Shown one piece after another: positions 10,159-22,285 of a stretch of 64,000 bases of DNA. Every line of letters begins with the position of its first letter. The stretch's first letter is position 1. Under the pieces are notes generated by a model that worked only from the letters and a program-made list of their open reading frames with translations, had not been told where the DNA came from and searched no databases. Position numbers and translations under genes: made by a program. This stretch comes from Macrotrachela quadricornifera (Eukaryota; Rotifera; Eurotatoria; Philodinida; Philodinidae), in NCBI GenBank assembly GCA_022393335.1, contig JAJEKB010021601.1, forward strand, positions 520,579 through 584,578, read 5' to 3'.

Positions 10159-11701
10159 ATCAAGAGTGACTGATCCATCGAATGTTTCGATTTCTGAGAT
10201 ACTAGTTAACTTCATTGTTGAAGTATCGCAATGTATCCTTTTATCCAAAATGTCCGACTATGCAGTTGTTCTATCAATAAACCGAGAAGGAATGAAGATA
10301 AAATCTGAGATTTGCGCGATTGCATATAAGAGATTTTAAGATAAACAACTGCATCCAAACTTGATTGGTCTATTTGATGATCAATCGAATTTTAACATAG
10401 TTCAATAGTCAGTAATACTCTTTTAAGACAAGTTTACAAAAAAGACTTTTTCTCTCTAAATTAATGTAGAAATAATTGAAATAGAGATATACAAAGTAGT
10501 CACAGAACTCAAATTTCTTGCAAAGATTTGAAGAAGACTTGGATTAGGACCAACTTTTTCATCAGAATACCAGTCAACATTTTTTTGTTCTTTTCTTTGG
10601 CTAGGATCAAGATCGGAAAAGACTAATCCTACACATATGCCGATTCAAAATGCTTACTCAAAGGATTGTTCATAGTAGTAATACCAAAATGCCAAAACAC
10701 AAAATAGATGACTAGAGCGTGAAATCTGAGCACATATTACAGGATAAAATGTATTACACCTATTTGGATATTTATAAAAAAATGTTATCACGCACGATCA
10801 CACACTAAGCCAAGAATGGTTTTCATTAGTAGATAGAGCTGGATGCGCTGATCCTACGAATATCCACAACCATCCAACATGGTAGGCCTTTAAGATTAGT
10901 TTCTCACAATTACTTATATCTCTACATCAGTTGATAGCTCAAATCGAGTTAGGTATATAGTCAAAATATTAGATTTTATCATGCAGTCTGAAAAAATAGC
11001 AAGAATACATTTCTTCTATCTTTCCCTATGGCATGAATCTTTTCAAGAAGATAAAAGTAGGGAAAAAGTGAGTGATCAAATTTAGATCTAACGAGGAAGA
11101 TATCCGAAGTGATTAACCGTTTTAGAGCCCATACTTTGTGCACATAGAGGGAATATCTAGACTAGAATAATCCTTAAACTATTCGAAAGGATGAAACTTT
11201 GTATAAATAATCATGGTGACTATTTCTTCATGTGTTTTTTTAACAATCTGAGAATTTTTGGGCAGACCCAAGTGTATAACAAAAACAAATTAAACATGAA
11301 AATATATCAATAGAATCTATTATTAATAAAATTTTATTAACTTATATGATAAATAAAAAACAATGATTGTAAATGTATGAAAATAAAGTTTGTTATGACG
11401 ATTATTGTCTTTAATAAGAAGAGGTATATGTAAATCGAAAATAAATCCTAGAACGTAAATTGACATTAATAGTAAAACAATTATTAATCCGTGTTATTTT
11501 CAATAAATATAAAAGGATATTTAAATCCTTATTCTTTTAATCATTATAAATTGAAAGGTTAGTTAGTGTTTTTTTTGTCATCTGATTTATTCATTATTCA
11601 AAATGTATAGGTCTTTTAGAGATTAAGAATATTTCTTTTTGTTTGACCTGATAAAAGGAATATATATACATACGTATTAGTTTTCTTTTATAATAATAAA
11701 T
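10159..11701. other. Intergenic, no gene seen
   Basis: About 1.5 kb with stops in every frame and no family signal. The last 150 bases should contain the promoter of the secreted-protein gene at 11702, but only AT-rich sequence is visible. Confidence 0.45.
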
Positions 11702-12818
11702 ATGATATCAATATATTTGAATATAATTTTATATATTTGTTCTATAATTCTATCAATTGAATGTAGACAAAATCTTCGTGATTATGTTATAACTCAAAAT
11801 TATTTATCAGAATTACGAAGAGATGAATTTTCAATATATGATGAATCAGTAAAAAATTTAATTTGTCGACTTCAATCATCAAATAATGTATTTAATCGAT
11901 TAACTAATCTTGTTTCTTATCCATCACAGCAAACAATTGCTTCAATTAAAAATGTGTGGTCAACATATAGTAAGATATTTTACTCTTTCTTCTAATATAT
12001 ATATATATATATCTGTTATATTAGTGTATCAAGGTTATATGAATGTATTAGATGATGAATTAAATCGATGGATGCCAGGACAAATTTATCAACGTTATCA
12101 TCCTCAATCTTTAAGATTTACAATTGAATATGGAGGACAATCTTATACAATGGAAAATAAAATNNNNNNNNNNNNNNNNNNNNNNNNNNNNNNNNNNNNN
12201 NNNNNNNNNNNNNNNNNNNNNNNNNNNNNNNNNNNNNNNNNNNNNNNNNNNNNNNNNNNNNNNNNNNNNNNNNNNNNNNNNNNNNNNNNNNNNNNNNNNN
12301 NNNNNNNNNNNNNNNNNNNNNNNNNNNNNNNNNNNNNNNNNNNNNNNNNNNNNNNNNNNNNNNNNNNNNNNNNNNNNNNNNNNNNNNNNNNNNNNNNNNN
12401 NNNNNNNNNNNNNNNNNNNNNNNNNNNNNNNNNNNNNNNNNNNNNNNNNNNNNNNNNNNNNNNNNNNNNNNNNNNNNNNNNNNNNNNNNNNNNNNNNNNN
12501 NNNNNNNNNNNNNNNNNNNNNNNNNNNNNNNNNNNNNNNNNNNNNNNNNNNNNNNNNNNNNNNTTTACAATTGAATATGGAGGACAATCTTATACAATGG
12601 AAAATAAAATTGGTTCTTTAATAACTGAAATTCGAAATGAAAGAAAACCTAATTATCTTCTTACTCGATTTTATCAAACAAATATTGATCCAATACTTGG
12701 AATATCAAGATTTAATATTAAAATATATACTGATGATTTACCTGATTCAATTTATATGTTAGCATTTCATGCTTTACGATCTACAACAAGTAAAACAAGA
12801 ATTCGATTTATTCCATAA
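11702..12818 (+). CDS. Small secreted protein (two exons, assembly gap inside)
   Basis: Exon 1 is 11702-11969 and a 55-bp GT-AG intron ends at 12024. Exon 2 runs from 12025 to the TAA at 12816-12818. The N-terminus (MISIYLNIILYICSIILSIEC) is a clear signal peptide. Exon 2 is broken by 400 N, and the 47 bases before the gap are repeated exactly after it. If the gap is only an unmerged overlap, the protein is 204 residues and continuous in frame. If real sequence is missing, up to 149 extra codons fit, because 447 is a multiple of three. The remainder is hydrophilic, with IEYGGQSYTMENKIGSLITE and a C-terminal RSTTSKTRIRFIP. I recognise no domain; it is presumably extracellular. Confidence 0.7.
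12164..12563. other. Assembly gap of 400 N with duplicated flanks
   Basis: The 47 bases at 12117-12163 recur without change at 12564-12610, immediately on the other side of the gap. This is what a scaffolder leaves when two contig ends overlap but are not merged, so the gap is probably artificial. Confidence 0.85.
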
Positions 12819-13212
12819 TTAAAAACAATTATTACAAATCGACTTCATTTTTTTTTTTCTTTTGTAAAATAAATTATTTTTGACAATAACTCAGAACTAA
12901 ATTATAAAGATTTATCATAGAGAATTTTAAATATTCTCGTAATACAAAATACGATCATTTATTATGAATTACTCCTTTTTAGCAAAGCTTAAAAGAAGAT
13001 ACTCAGATATAGTTACAAACTTCCTGCAGTAGTCAAACTTTTACTAAAAAATAGTCTTGTAAAACCTCCAATTCATTTATTTAATTTAATAATCTTTTAT
13101 AATTGAAGTATATTGAAAAAAGAAAAAAAAATTATTTTCTTCTTTTTTCTTAATGAATTAACAAAAAAAAAAGAATGTTTATATTAAATTACTATTCTAA
13201 TGAAATAGAATA
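12819..13212. other. 3' intergenic between convergent genes
   Basis: AT-rich spacer between the convergent secreted-protein and MFS genes. AATAAA near 12868 (plus) and TTTATT near 13077 (AATAAA on minus) are candidate poly(A) signals. Nothing else seen. Confidence 0.4.
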
Positions 13213-14808
13213 TTAAAAATAAGTTATTAAATCTATATTTTGTTTATTTTGATTAATATTTATTTGTGAAGAAATATTTTTTTCTTCTTGAATATTTTCA
13301 TTAATATCATCTTCATCAATTAATATTGGATTAAAAGCAATTGAACCTTTTGGAATAAATGTTGATAAAAAAACTACAATTAAAATAATTGTTAATTGTA
13401 TAGCAGCTGTATTTAAAAGTGCTGGTCTAATTGTTCCACTTGTATTATAAACATGATCAATATATTTCCCAAGAATTGGATTTAAAATAGCATAAATAAT
13501 AATATATGATGAATAAAGAAATGCCATAACAGCACCTAATGCAGATACATTTTTATATTTTGTTTCTAATTTAGTTAATGATGATTGAATATAAGCAACA
13601 AGTGAAACATCACCTGCAGCCCATCCAAATGATATTGGAATAAATGTTAATGCCATAAACCATGCATATTTAACTTGTCCCGATGGAGGATAATAATATG
13701 GTATATACCAAATAATTAATAACATTAATGCATCAATACGTAACCATGGCATTGGTGTTTTAATTATATTTGCAAATAAAAAAACAAAAAAAGCTCCTAT
13801 TAATTCACCAAAATTTGAACCACCAACAATAATTTGTGACCATTCAGAATTATGAAAATATCTTCTTGCAACTTGTGGTGCTATACCATTTTCAAGATAT
13901 CGATGTGCATAAAGTGCTAATGAATAACCTGTAAATAACCAAATAAATTTTCTATGTGTAAAAACAATTTTTCCTCCAATATAAACTGATTGACCAAATA
14001 AGAAAAACCGATTTAAAATAGATAATAAATAATTTTTTGATTTATTTTTATTTTCATCAATTGAAATATTTTCATCATTATTATTTGTTTCATCAAATTT
14101 TGTTGGACTTAAAAATAACCAAATTATTGCTGATGCTGTAAAAAATATTGGTGTTATTATAAATGCATAATTATTTCCAAGTTTTGGAATTAATATTATT
14201 CCAGCAGCAAATGCTCCACTTGTACCTGATATTTCATAAAATATATGAACTAATGCATCCATTTTTTGTAATTTTTCAACATCACCTCCAACAATATCAC
14301 GTGGAATAACTCGTCGAATTAATTCAACCATACCATATGTAATACCAGTTATACAATATATTGGAATTATTCCATCACTTGAATATTTTCCATAATAACT
14401 AAAATCATTTTTATTTTTTTCAATAAAATTTTTTGGTTTTATAAAACCACCTGTTGATCCATCAACAATCATTAATATAGCTGTAAAAATTCCAAATATA
14501 AATATTGATACTGATAATACAGTACGAGTTGGCCAACGTTTTATTAATGGTGCTATAAGAATTGAACCAATACATTGTGATGCTTGATTTAAACCTGATA
14601 ATAATCCAACTTTTTCAAATGTATGAAAATCTTTTCCACTATAATATGCATCTTGATCATAACGATTTGTTGCTAATGTTATTATTGCACCATTAAATGC
14701 TTCTAAACCAAATTTATAAAGCATTATACCAAGTATATATAATAATATATTTCGTCTTTCTTTTGAACTAAATAATGACCATGTTCTTTTAATAATTAAT
14801 ATTGTCAT
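13213..14808 (-). CDS. MFS transporter, intronless, non-metazoan type
   Basis: A single 531-residue frame with about 12 hydrophobic helices. The N-terminal half has YKFGLEAFNGAIITLATNRY, GLLSGLNQASQCIGSILIAP and KRWPTRTVLSVSIFIFG, the last at the place of the usual loop 2-3 MFS motif. The middle carries YGMVELIRRVIPRDIVGGD and MDALVHIFYEISGTSGAFAA, then a charged Asn/Asp/Lys-rich cytosolic loop (about residues 240-265) between the two six-helix halves. The C-terminal tail is Asn/Glu-rich. These signatures recall general-substrate MFS carriers common in fungi; I know no typical animal homologue, so horizontal origin is a reasonable inference. Lack of introns fits that, but base composition matches the neighbours, so a transfer would be old. 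Substrate unknown; plasma membrane likely. Confidence 0.8.
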   Translation of the reverse strand: MTILIIKRTWSLFSSKERRNILLYILGIMLYKFGLEAFNGAIITLATNRYDQDAYYSGKDFHTFEKVGLLSGLNQASQCIGSILIAPLIKRWPTRTVLSVSIFIFGIFTAILMIVDGSTGGFIKPKNFIEKNKNDFSYYGKYSSDGIIPIYCITGITYGMVELIRRVIPRDIVGGDVEKLQKMDALVHIFYEISGTSGAFAAGIILIPKLGNNYAFIITPIFFTASAIIWLFLSPTKFDETNNNDENISIDENKNKSKNYLLSILNRFFLFGQSVYIGGKIVFTHRKFIWLFTGYSLALYAHRYLENGIAPQVARRYFHNSEWSQIIVGGSNFGELIGAFFVFLFANIIKTPMPWLRIDALMLLIIWYIPYYYPPSGQVKYAWFMALTFIPISFGWAAGDVSLVAYIQSSLTKLETKYKNVSALGAVMAFLYSSYIIIYAILNPILGKYIDHVYNTSGTIRPALLNTAAIQLTIILIVVFLSTFIPKGSIAFNPILIDEDDINENIQEEKNISSQININQNKQNIDLITYF

Positions 14809-15904
14809 TTAAATTTAATTTAATAAACTAAAATTATAATAAAGATATTTATTATAAAAATAATTTCATTTTCTTATGTGAGTTCAATAATATATAAAGA
14901 ATTTCTATCTTTACTTTATTTTTATATGTCATTCAATCTATTCATGCATATCAACATATATATATATACATATGTGTGAGAGAGAAGATTATTATCATAA
15001 CAATGAAATAGCCTAGAGGCAATCAAATCTTTTCATTAACCATAATTAAGAAGAATATATATCTATCATAAAATATTGACCTTTTTATTCAATAATCTTA
15101 TTCAGAAATTTATATATTCTTAATACAATAAATTTAAAATCATTTTTCAATGTTAAATGTAATTCATTCATATAAATTAACACATACTTATATTTAATTT
15201 AATGTTTTTTTTTTTGTAAATATTGATTGGAGGATGTTGAAATATAGTTAGAAGATGAAACTATATGACAGAAGAAGAAAACAGAAAAGGTTTCATTCAT
15301 AATAGAGAACAAAAAAAGGTTAACTGTAAAAATTGACATTTTATCATAAATGATTTTACGTTTATTTATACCTTTCTTATTCAGATTTCATATATCGGAT
15401 TATTTAATAAATTCTTATCAAATTGAGATAAAACATATCTATTCTATATTTCATTAAATATTAAATTATTGAGATTATAGAATTTAAAAAAAGAATATTT
15501 TTGTCATGAAAAACTATAACAATAAAAATAAATGAAATTAAAATGATAATTTTTCATCAAAATTGTCACGATTTTGACAATATGGACGATTATTAGATGA
15601 ACGTATCCTATTGAAGAATATCCATCCTTTCAAAAAGCAAATGTTTACTAACTGAGAATAGATTCAAATATTTTACTTGTATCTATCGAGTCATATTCGA
15701 ACGGATACTTAGTCAATATCATTTAATGATTTATTTAACTTAGATAAAATCGTGATAATGGTTGTTATACAAACATATTCATACGATTAATTTCAAATCG
15801 AATTCTCAATTAAATGATAATCTGATAAACCCTCGAAGAAAATAATTCATTTTTATTTAAATTCATTAATTATTTTTATCAAATTAATATATAAAATTCA
15901 CTCT
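14809..15904. other. Intergenic, no gene seen
   Basis: About 1.1 kb of very AT-rich DNA with an (AT)n/(CA)n-like run near 14957-14975. It contains the MFS promoter side (minus strand) and the 3' flank of the kelch gene. No ORF or RNA recognised. Confidence 0.45.
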
Positions 15905-18900
15905 TCACTCGTTAGGAATATATAATAATTCCGAACTATTTAAAGCAATGTCATCATTCCATCCGCCACTAATAAGTATGTTACCATTTGGTAATACCGA
16001 TGCTTTATGTTGTTCTCGTGCAATATTCATATGATCCATTTTTGTCCAATTTCCTGCTAATGGATCATAAAATTCAGTACTATCAAGTAATTTTCCGAAT
16101 TTTAATCCACCAGTAACAAGTACTTTTCCATTCGGCAATATCGATGCTGTATGTCGATATCGTTCTTCATTCATACTTCCAGTTATTGTCCAATTTCCTG
16201 TTGATGGATCATATAATTCACTACTATTATGGTCGTCAACGAAATCCAATCCACCAGTAACGAGTACTTTTCCATTTGGCAATATCGATGCTGTGTGTTC
16301 TTCTCGTGGATATTTCATACTACCGGTTCTTGTCCAGATTCCTGTTAATGGATCATACAACTCAGCACTACGTGTTGCAGTATGAACATTTGATCCACCA
16401 GTAACTAATACTTTTCCATTTTCTAATACAGATGCTGTGTGACGACATCGTGCAACATTCATCCTTCCGGTCATTGACCAAGTTTCTGTTGATACATTAT
16501 ATAATTCTGCACTCATTAACCCCACACTTCGGTTACATCCACCCGTGACTAAAATATTTCCATCTAATAATATAGATGCTGTATGATGTTCTCGTGCATT
16601 TTTCATACTATCAGTCATTCTCCATGTTTCTGTTGATGGATCATACAATTCAGCACTATTTATTTCAGAAGTACGATTAAATCCACCAATAATTAATACT
16701 TCTCCATTTGTTAAAATGGAAGCTGTATGCCATACTCGTACAGAATTCATATTATTAGTCGTTGTCCAAAGTCCTGTTGATACATTATACAATTCGCCAC
16801 TATCTAGGACAAAACTACCATTTCCCCCACCAGTAATTAACACGTTTCCATTGATTAATACAGATGCTGTATGATATCCTCGTGCATAATTCATATCACT
16901 AGTGTAAAGCCATGCTAAAAATAATCATTTAAATATATCGATGTTTAAAGATAGACTATCATAGAATACATAGGATTATGTATCTTTCGATAAACTTATT
17001 CTCTCACTCGTATGGATTTATCTTTCTTTCCAATGTGTAAAAAATTTAATCAGTCACAATTGAAGAACGTCAAATATATTGAACAACAAAAAATTCTGAT
17101 TAATTCGCTTACTGACACCAAGATCAAAAAAATCCTTTGTATACGTGAATTTTTCATTACGAATAGTATTTTTCAAGATGTAATACTCTACCTGATACAA
17201 ATCATAGTATTACAAACCTATTTCTTTGAGTTTTCTACAAATGAGAACATTCTATTTAAGATTACTTTAATATTTTACACTACATTACTTATTATTTTAA
17301 GATCTAGAAACGAGCTGATTCCACTGAAACCAGTAAAAAACAATGAAAATCGATGGAACTCAGAGAGTGTATTTTGGACAACGAAGTCTTTGGTTTTCCC
17401 CGTCTCTACTCATCGAAATTGGAAGGCTTTTCGAATCAAGATACAGTATCTAAGCTGTATCTACTTCGATATTCCCCTGTTCGAGTTAATGGATATTTTC
17501 TTCATTAAATACTTTCTAGTCCATTTCGATTGCTGTTTAGTTCTTAAATATTATAAATGATTGATACACTTTGCAAAACTTAACTTTACGATGTGACTCA
17601 TTTGTTACCTTAATATCATATTTGTGCATTTTAATATCTAATTCTTGTCAATAGTAGAAACAAATTTTAAAAAAATATTTATTATAAATAGAGACTATTT
17701 AGATCTTTCTATCAGTAAAAAAATGTCATTGCCATTTCATGAATTGAAGTTAATTATGCAGAAAATATTGAATAGTAAATAGAATTTCTTTTTTAGTGGA
17801 ACTAGAAGCTAAGCTTTTTACTAAGAAATAAAACAACACACAAATTAATTTTTTATAAGAAAGTTGTTCAGGTTTCATCAAGATTTTCATTTTAGCAAAA
17901 ATATTCAAAAAACAATCAGATGCTCACTATTAGCATCAGATGTGACTTAGTATCAGAAACGAGTCTTGTTACGAAATTTCATTAAAAATAGGGATAGTTA
18001 TTTAATCTAGTATCTGAGCTTCTCAACATCTAACATGTATAAGAAAATCATATGTTGAAAGAATATTGTGTATCCAATTGACTAATCATTAATGGAAAGA
18101 TTTTTTTTTCTGCTGATCGTTCTTGTTTGACGATGCATTTCACTACCATCTTTCATATAAATAAAGCACTTGTCTACTGTAAGAAAGATTTAGTATGACA
18201 GAATACTCAATACTACTTACAAAATAAAAACAATTCTAATTCGAGTACTGCCGATTATTTCTTTGTAAACAGTAAACTCAGCTTCATTTCATGTCAAGTT
18301 CGAAACTGTCTCGTTTGTCAATAACCGTTCGTAGGTTGAATCACTTTCAATGTCAAAATTTGACTTTCCATAGTCTTTCTTTAATCAATCATATCTGAAT
18401 GTACGAAGGGTTTCTAACAGTTAACGTGAGATATTTCATTGAATACTTCTACATGATTTATTCTTAAACCGATTTGATCTATATGAATATCCTACTAATT
18501 TAGATTTGCTTAGAAGGTGAATACTGGGACTAATGTGTAATAGTTGAGATGAAAGTGCGAGTGATTCATTCGGATGTAGATAAGAGCCTTCGTTTCATTC
18601 ACATCCACATCCATATCACTATCTCCAATGTGCAAATATAAATGCTGGTAACAGAAGATGGTTGAAAAACATGTTTTTCTATGCATGGATCTCACCTGTC
18701 GCCTCTGTTGTAGTTAAAGTGAAGGCAGAACTGACGCTTGATGTTGTTTGTACGGTTGTGAAAATGGTGTCCTCTATTGTTACTTCAGCTGTCGAAGCGA
18801 TATCCACTGGTGTTGTGTCTATCAAAATGGTGTCCGCTTTTGTTGTTATAGCTGTTGAAATGATATCTGCTGTTGTTGTTGGCTCTGTCGAGATGATATC

Positions 18901-19349
18901 CATAATTGTTGTTGTTGTAGTGGTTGAAATGAAAGCGACCGTTGTTGTTGTAGTTGTGGAAACAATATCTGATCTTGTTGTTGTCACGCCTGTTGAAGAA
19001 ACAGTCATTGTCGATGGTATGGAAGTATAATTGATTTCTATTGAAGTAGTTGAGGGTTGCTTTGTTGGTCGAGTTAATAGAATGACTGGAACAATCACAG
19101 CGGCCGCCACAATCGCGATCAATAATAGAACAAGAAGAGTTATGGTCAGTGGGCCTAGTTTTCTATATTCACAATAATCTATACCAATAATTGAATATAA
19201 TTTCGGTATACGAACTTTCTGTTCTTGGCTGTTGCCATAATAGAGTTATCAACATCGAAGTTCTCCACTCTTGATGTTGTTGTTGTTGGCATAGTTGTAT
19301 TTTTCAATTCTAATTGATTATTCAGTGTATCAGCTGACCTACTATTCAT
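15905..19349 (-). CDS. Type II membrane protein with Thr-rich stalk and seven kelch repeats
   Basis: Three exons: 19216-19349, 18696-19162 and 15905-16914, with introns of 53 bp and 1781 bp. Phases agree at both joins and the protein is 536 residues. Residues 1-46 are a Ser/Thr/Asn-rich cytosolic tail ending KNRKKLGPL. Residues about 50-74 are one transmembrane helix (LTITLLVLLLIAIVAAAVIV). About 75-200 is a Thr/Ser-rich, mucin-like stalk. Exon 3 encodes seven units of about 47 residues with the pattern M-N-x-A-R-x-x-H-T-A-S-[VI]-L-x-[ND]-G-x-[VI]-L-[VI]-[TS]-G-G ... ELYDPSTGxW, a seven-bladed kelch/galactose-oxidase-type propeller facing outward. Bdelloids have many such proteins, and similar propellers occur in bacteria. 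No catalytic Cys-Tyr oxidase pair is evident, so a binding or adhesion role is more likely. The second intron is unusually long for this organism. Confidence 0.85.
17012..17560 (+). CDS. Hypothetical ORF inside kelch intron, opposite strand
   Basis: A 182-residue plus-strand frame within intron 2 of the kelch gene. It has two hydrophobic stretches (about residues 55-75 and 80-98) and a basic C-terminal half, and I recognise no family. In DNA this AT-rich a frame of this length is uncommon but can occur by chance. It could be a nested gene, a decayed mobile-element ORF, or nothing. The rest of the intron (17561-18695) shows no gene. Confidence 0.15.
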   Translation: MDLSFFPMCKKFNQSQLKNVKYIEQQKILINSLTDTKIKKILCIREFFITNSIFQDVILYLIQIIVLQTYFFEFSTNENILFKITLIFYTTLLIILRSRNELIPLKPVKNNENRWNSESVFWTTKSLVFPVSTHRNWKAFRIKIQYLSCIYFDIPLFELMDIFFIKYFLVHFDCCLVLKYYK

Positions 19350-20396
19350 GGATGTTAAATAATTTAACTAGTTGATAGATCAATAAATATCTAAAGTAGA
19401 AAAATATTGATCAAATATAAAATATAATTGTTATATTTTATAATATTAACAGTTTACACATAGTCATGAATACAATGATAAAAAAAAGTTTTAAGTTCGT
19501 TATTAGATATAAGAAAACAAATTCTTTGTTACTTATCAAATGTTTTTCTTTCTCTCTATCATGTCTCCGCGTGTCTTCTCATTTGCGAATATGAATATAA
19601 AACGAAATTTTAAACCATTTAAAATAACTTTAAAAATTTTTCACAGTTTACGTTAATCACAAGTAGCGCTCATCCTACGGATTCGCTGACCCTTTTCTGA
19701 AAGAAAATTCAGTGTGATTACCATTCAAAAAGTTTTCTTTTAGATTATCTGAAATCTGTATCCTTTTGATTGAATGAAAGCTACGAAATAAAATATTCAC
19801 TCTAGCGATGATCGTTTTATAGAAATATCCCTATATAGATTCATATATAAACGACAAGGAAATCTCAAAAACGAGTTTATTGTCTTCGTGTGAGATTGAT
19901 CATGTCTAATACGGATATCTGACCATATTCACTGGTTTGGGACGTCATACTTTCTAATCCTAAACTCTGACTTGTTTCAACAAAACGAAGAGACAAACAT
20001 TCATGTCTTTTTAAGTGCAATATTTATCGCTATACGACTGTTTCCTTAACAAAACGGAATTAGATACGGCTCAGATGTTTCAGTTTGTTCATCAAGTTCA
20101 ATAGTATGACCAGGTGACGATTACTTCAAACCACAATTCTGTGAAAAAATATCTTTTTTCAAACTTGAGAATTCCGGACAGCTTAAAGTTTTAGGACGAC
20201 ACGAATTCATATCTATTTCTGCTTACGCTACAATAAACAAATAACACTGTTAGTATTCCCAACTCCTTTACTGAATATACTCTGTTACATAAAATGTCTA
20301 ATAAAGAATTATTTTTGCTCAAGAATCTAGTTATTTGAGAATCTATTAAGACATTTCAAATCTCACTTAATGCACTTATGATAAAGTTTTTAAATC

Positions 20397-20781
20397 AACG
20401 ACTAGTCGTTCGTCGGCCTCCCTCTGGTCGGCCACTCACGACTAGCCGTTTCCATGTACGCTCTGTTTTTCTGTCTGTCATCTGTCATATTAGGATTCTC
20501 ATGCGCACAAAAGTAGCTTACTCGTAACATATCGATACGCAATCCGAAACTTCCAACACCCCGATAACATTGTGTAGTTTTCATCAGTTTTCAATTTCTT
20601 TCTTATTTTTACAAAATTCTATTTTGCCGGATTCGTTATCAAACAAGATTAATTAGGTTCTTGAAAAATCCACTTTAATTACTTAAGACTTATTTCAAAA
20701 CTATGCTTTGAAATAACGTTCTAAGTCAACGTCTAGTCGTTCGTCGGCCTCCCTCCGGTCGGCCACTCACGACTAGCCGTT
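20397..20781 (+). repeat. Hairpin array, middle (two sites)
   Basis: Hairpins at 20397-20450 and 20728-20781, spaced 331 bp. Outer stem AACGACTAG/CTAGCCGTT in the first and AACGTCTAG/CTAGCCGTT in the second; inner stem GGCC/GGCC around a TCCCTCTGGT-like loop. The inner stem is shorter than in the right array. DNA between the two hairpins is not obviously similar. Confidence 0.7.
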
Positions 20782-22084
20782 TGCACATTTAACGCCACTA
20801 TATAGATCGATATTAGTTCAGCTTTGAAATTAATGGATGCATCTCGTCTAAATTCTTCTCAATATGCTTGGCATTTGTGAGTATGCTGGTTAAGACGAAA
20901 CTAAAAAAGAACTATTTAAGAATTGCTACAATAGAGTACAACACATTGTGGTCTAGGAAAGAGTTTCCTCTATTTTGGAATATAATTTTACGATTAATAT
21001 CTATGAAGACTGAACAACAGAACTTCAAACAGTCGCTTCATTTTTCACATGTTTTTCTGCAAATCTCACTCAAAGATCTAAAATATAACAATCAATAAAG
21101 AAAACTGTTTACATTAGAATCAATATCAAACATAGATTCACGGCCCTTGAATATTCGTGAGTCAAGCTTGAAACAACAAACAGTTCATCAAAGAAAGGTA
21201 TGAAATAGATCGCAAACATTTTTACTGACTTTGAATTCGTAATTTCCGTGGTCGATAACGATAAGTCAAGTTTTATTAGAAACGATGATTTACTAATTTA
21301 TCATTATTTAATACCTACCACTATTGAAAAACTAACTCAAGATTTTGATTCCTCATAGTCAATTGTCTCTAGTAGAGTTTTACTGGGGACAGTTTATATT
21401 ATTTCTTATTAATTATTTGACAAACCAACTCAGTTTTCATTTATTAATGTTTCACCATCTTGGATCAAACTTTTTAAGAAAAAAAGTAAAACTAATTACT
21501 AATTGTTTGGTAACTTATTACTGACGACAAATTTGACTCCATATGCGAATTCTTTACCCTCCATTACCCTTCGTATAGTTTTCAACTAGAATATTATAAG
21601 CTTTTGATATTAATCTAACTAATAACATTTTCAGATTCGCTTCAATACAGAAAGATAGAGAGAAACTTTAGAAGAGAGCATACCTGTATAACTACAAACT
21701 TATTTTATGCTATATGACCTCTCCTCGAATCCACGAGACAAATCGTTATTTCGTAAAAAAGCCTTCTTTTACTAAAAAAAACATTTAAAAAATTCAAAAA
21801 TTAATGGTACCTTTCGATTCCTCCATCCCGAAAACTTTTACGAAAACGTTAAGATTCAATTTTTTCAAAGTTGCGATTTTGTGTTGGTTTATCTAAGAAC
21901 ACGTTTTTTTTGACTCTTGAACTGGCAGACACAAATAAACGCATTTCACTTTTTCCCCAATCACTCTCTTCAGTCGAAGAAATAATAAATTTACAAACTT
22001 TTGAAACTTAATCACACTAGTTCATTGCTCGCCCTTCATAGTACTTTGGCCAAATTCTATAAAAAAAAGTAATTATTTTTTCGT

Positions 22085-22285
22085 AAAAAAAATTATTGTT
22101 ACAAGATCATAAAGAACTAATAGTACCATTGGATTCCTCGACCCCAAAAACCTTTTGGTCAAACTTTTTAAAAAAATATATTTTTTTTTAAAAACAAGTC
22201 GTTTTTTTTCGTAAAACAAAATTTTTGTCACAAGATTATAAAAAACTAATAGTACCATCGGATTCCTCGACCCCAAAAACCCTTT
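22085..22285 (+). repeat. Two tandem ~126-bp units
   Basis: The word series GTAAAAMAAAWT, GTTACAAGAT (or GTCACAAGAT), AACTAATAGTACCATYGG, ATTCCTCGACCCCAAAAACC occurs at about 22085 and again at about 22211, a period of 126 bp. Both lie within the middle composite repeat. Confidence 0.7.

Noticed and set aside
12111..12621. ORFs running through the N gap on both strands
   Set aside because: They exist only because N codons are read as X; the reading is meaningless on the minus strand.
18662..19030. 122-residue plus-strand Val-rich ORF
   Set aside because: It is the complement of the Thr-rich stalk of the kelch protein.
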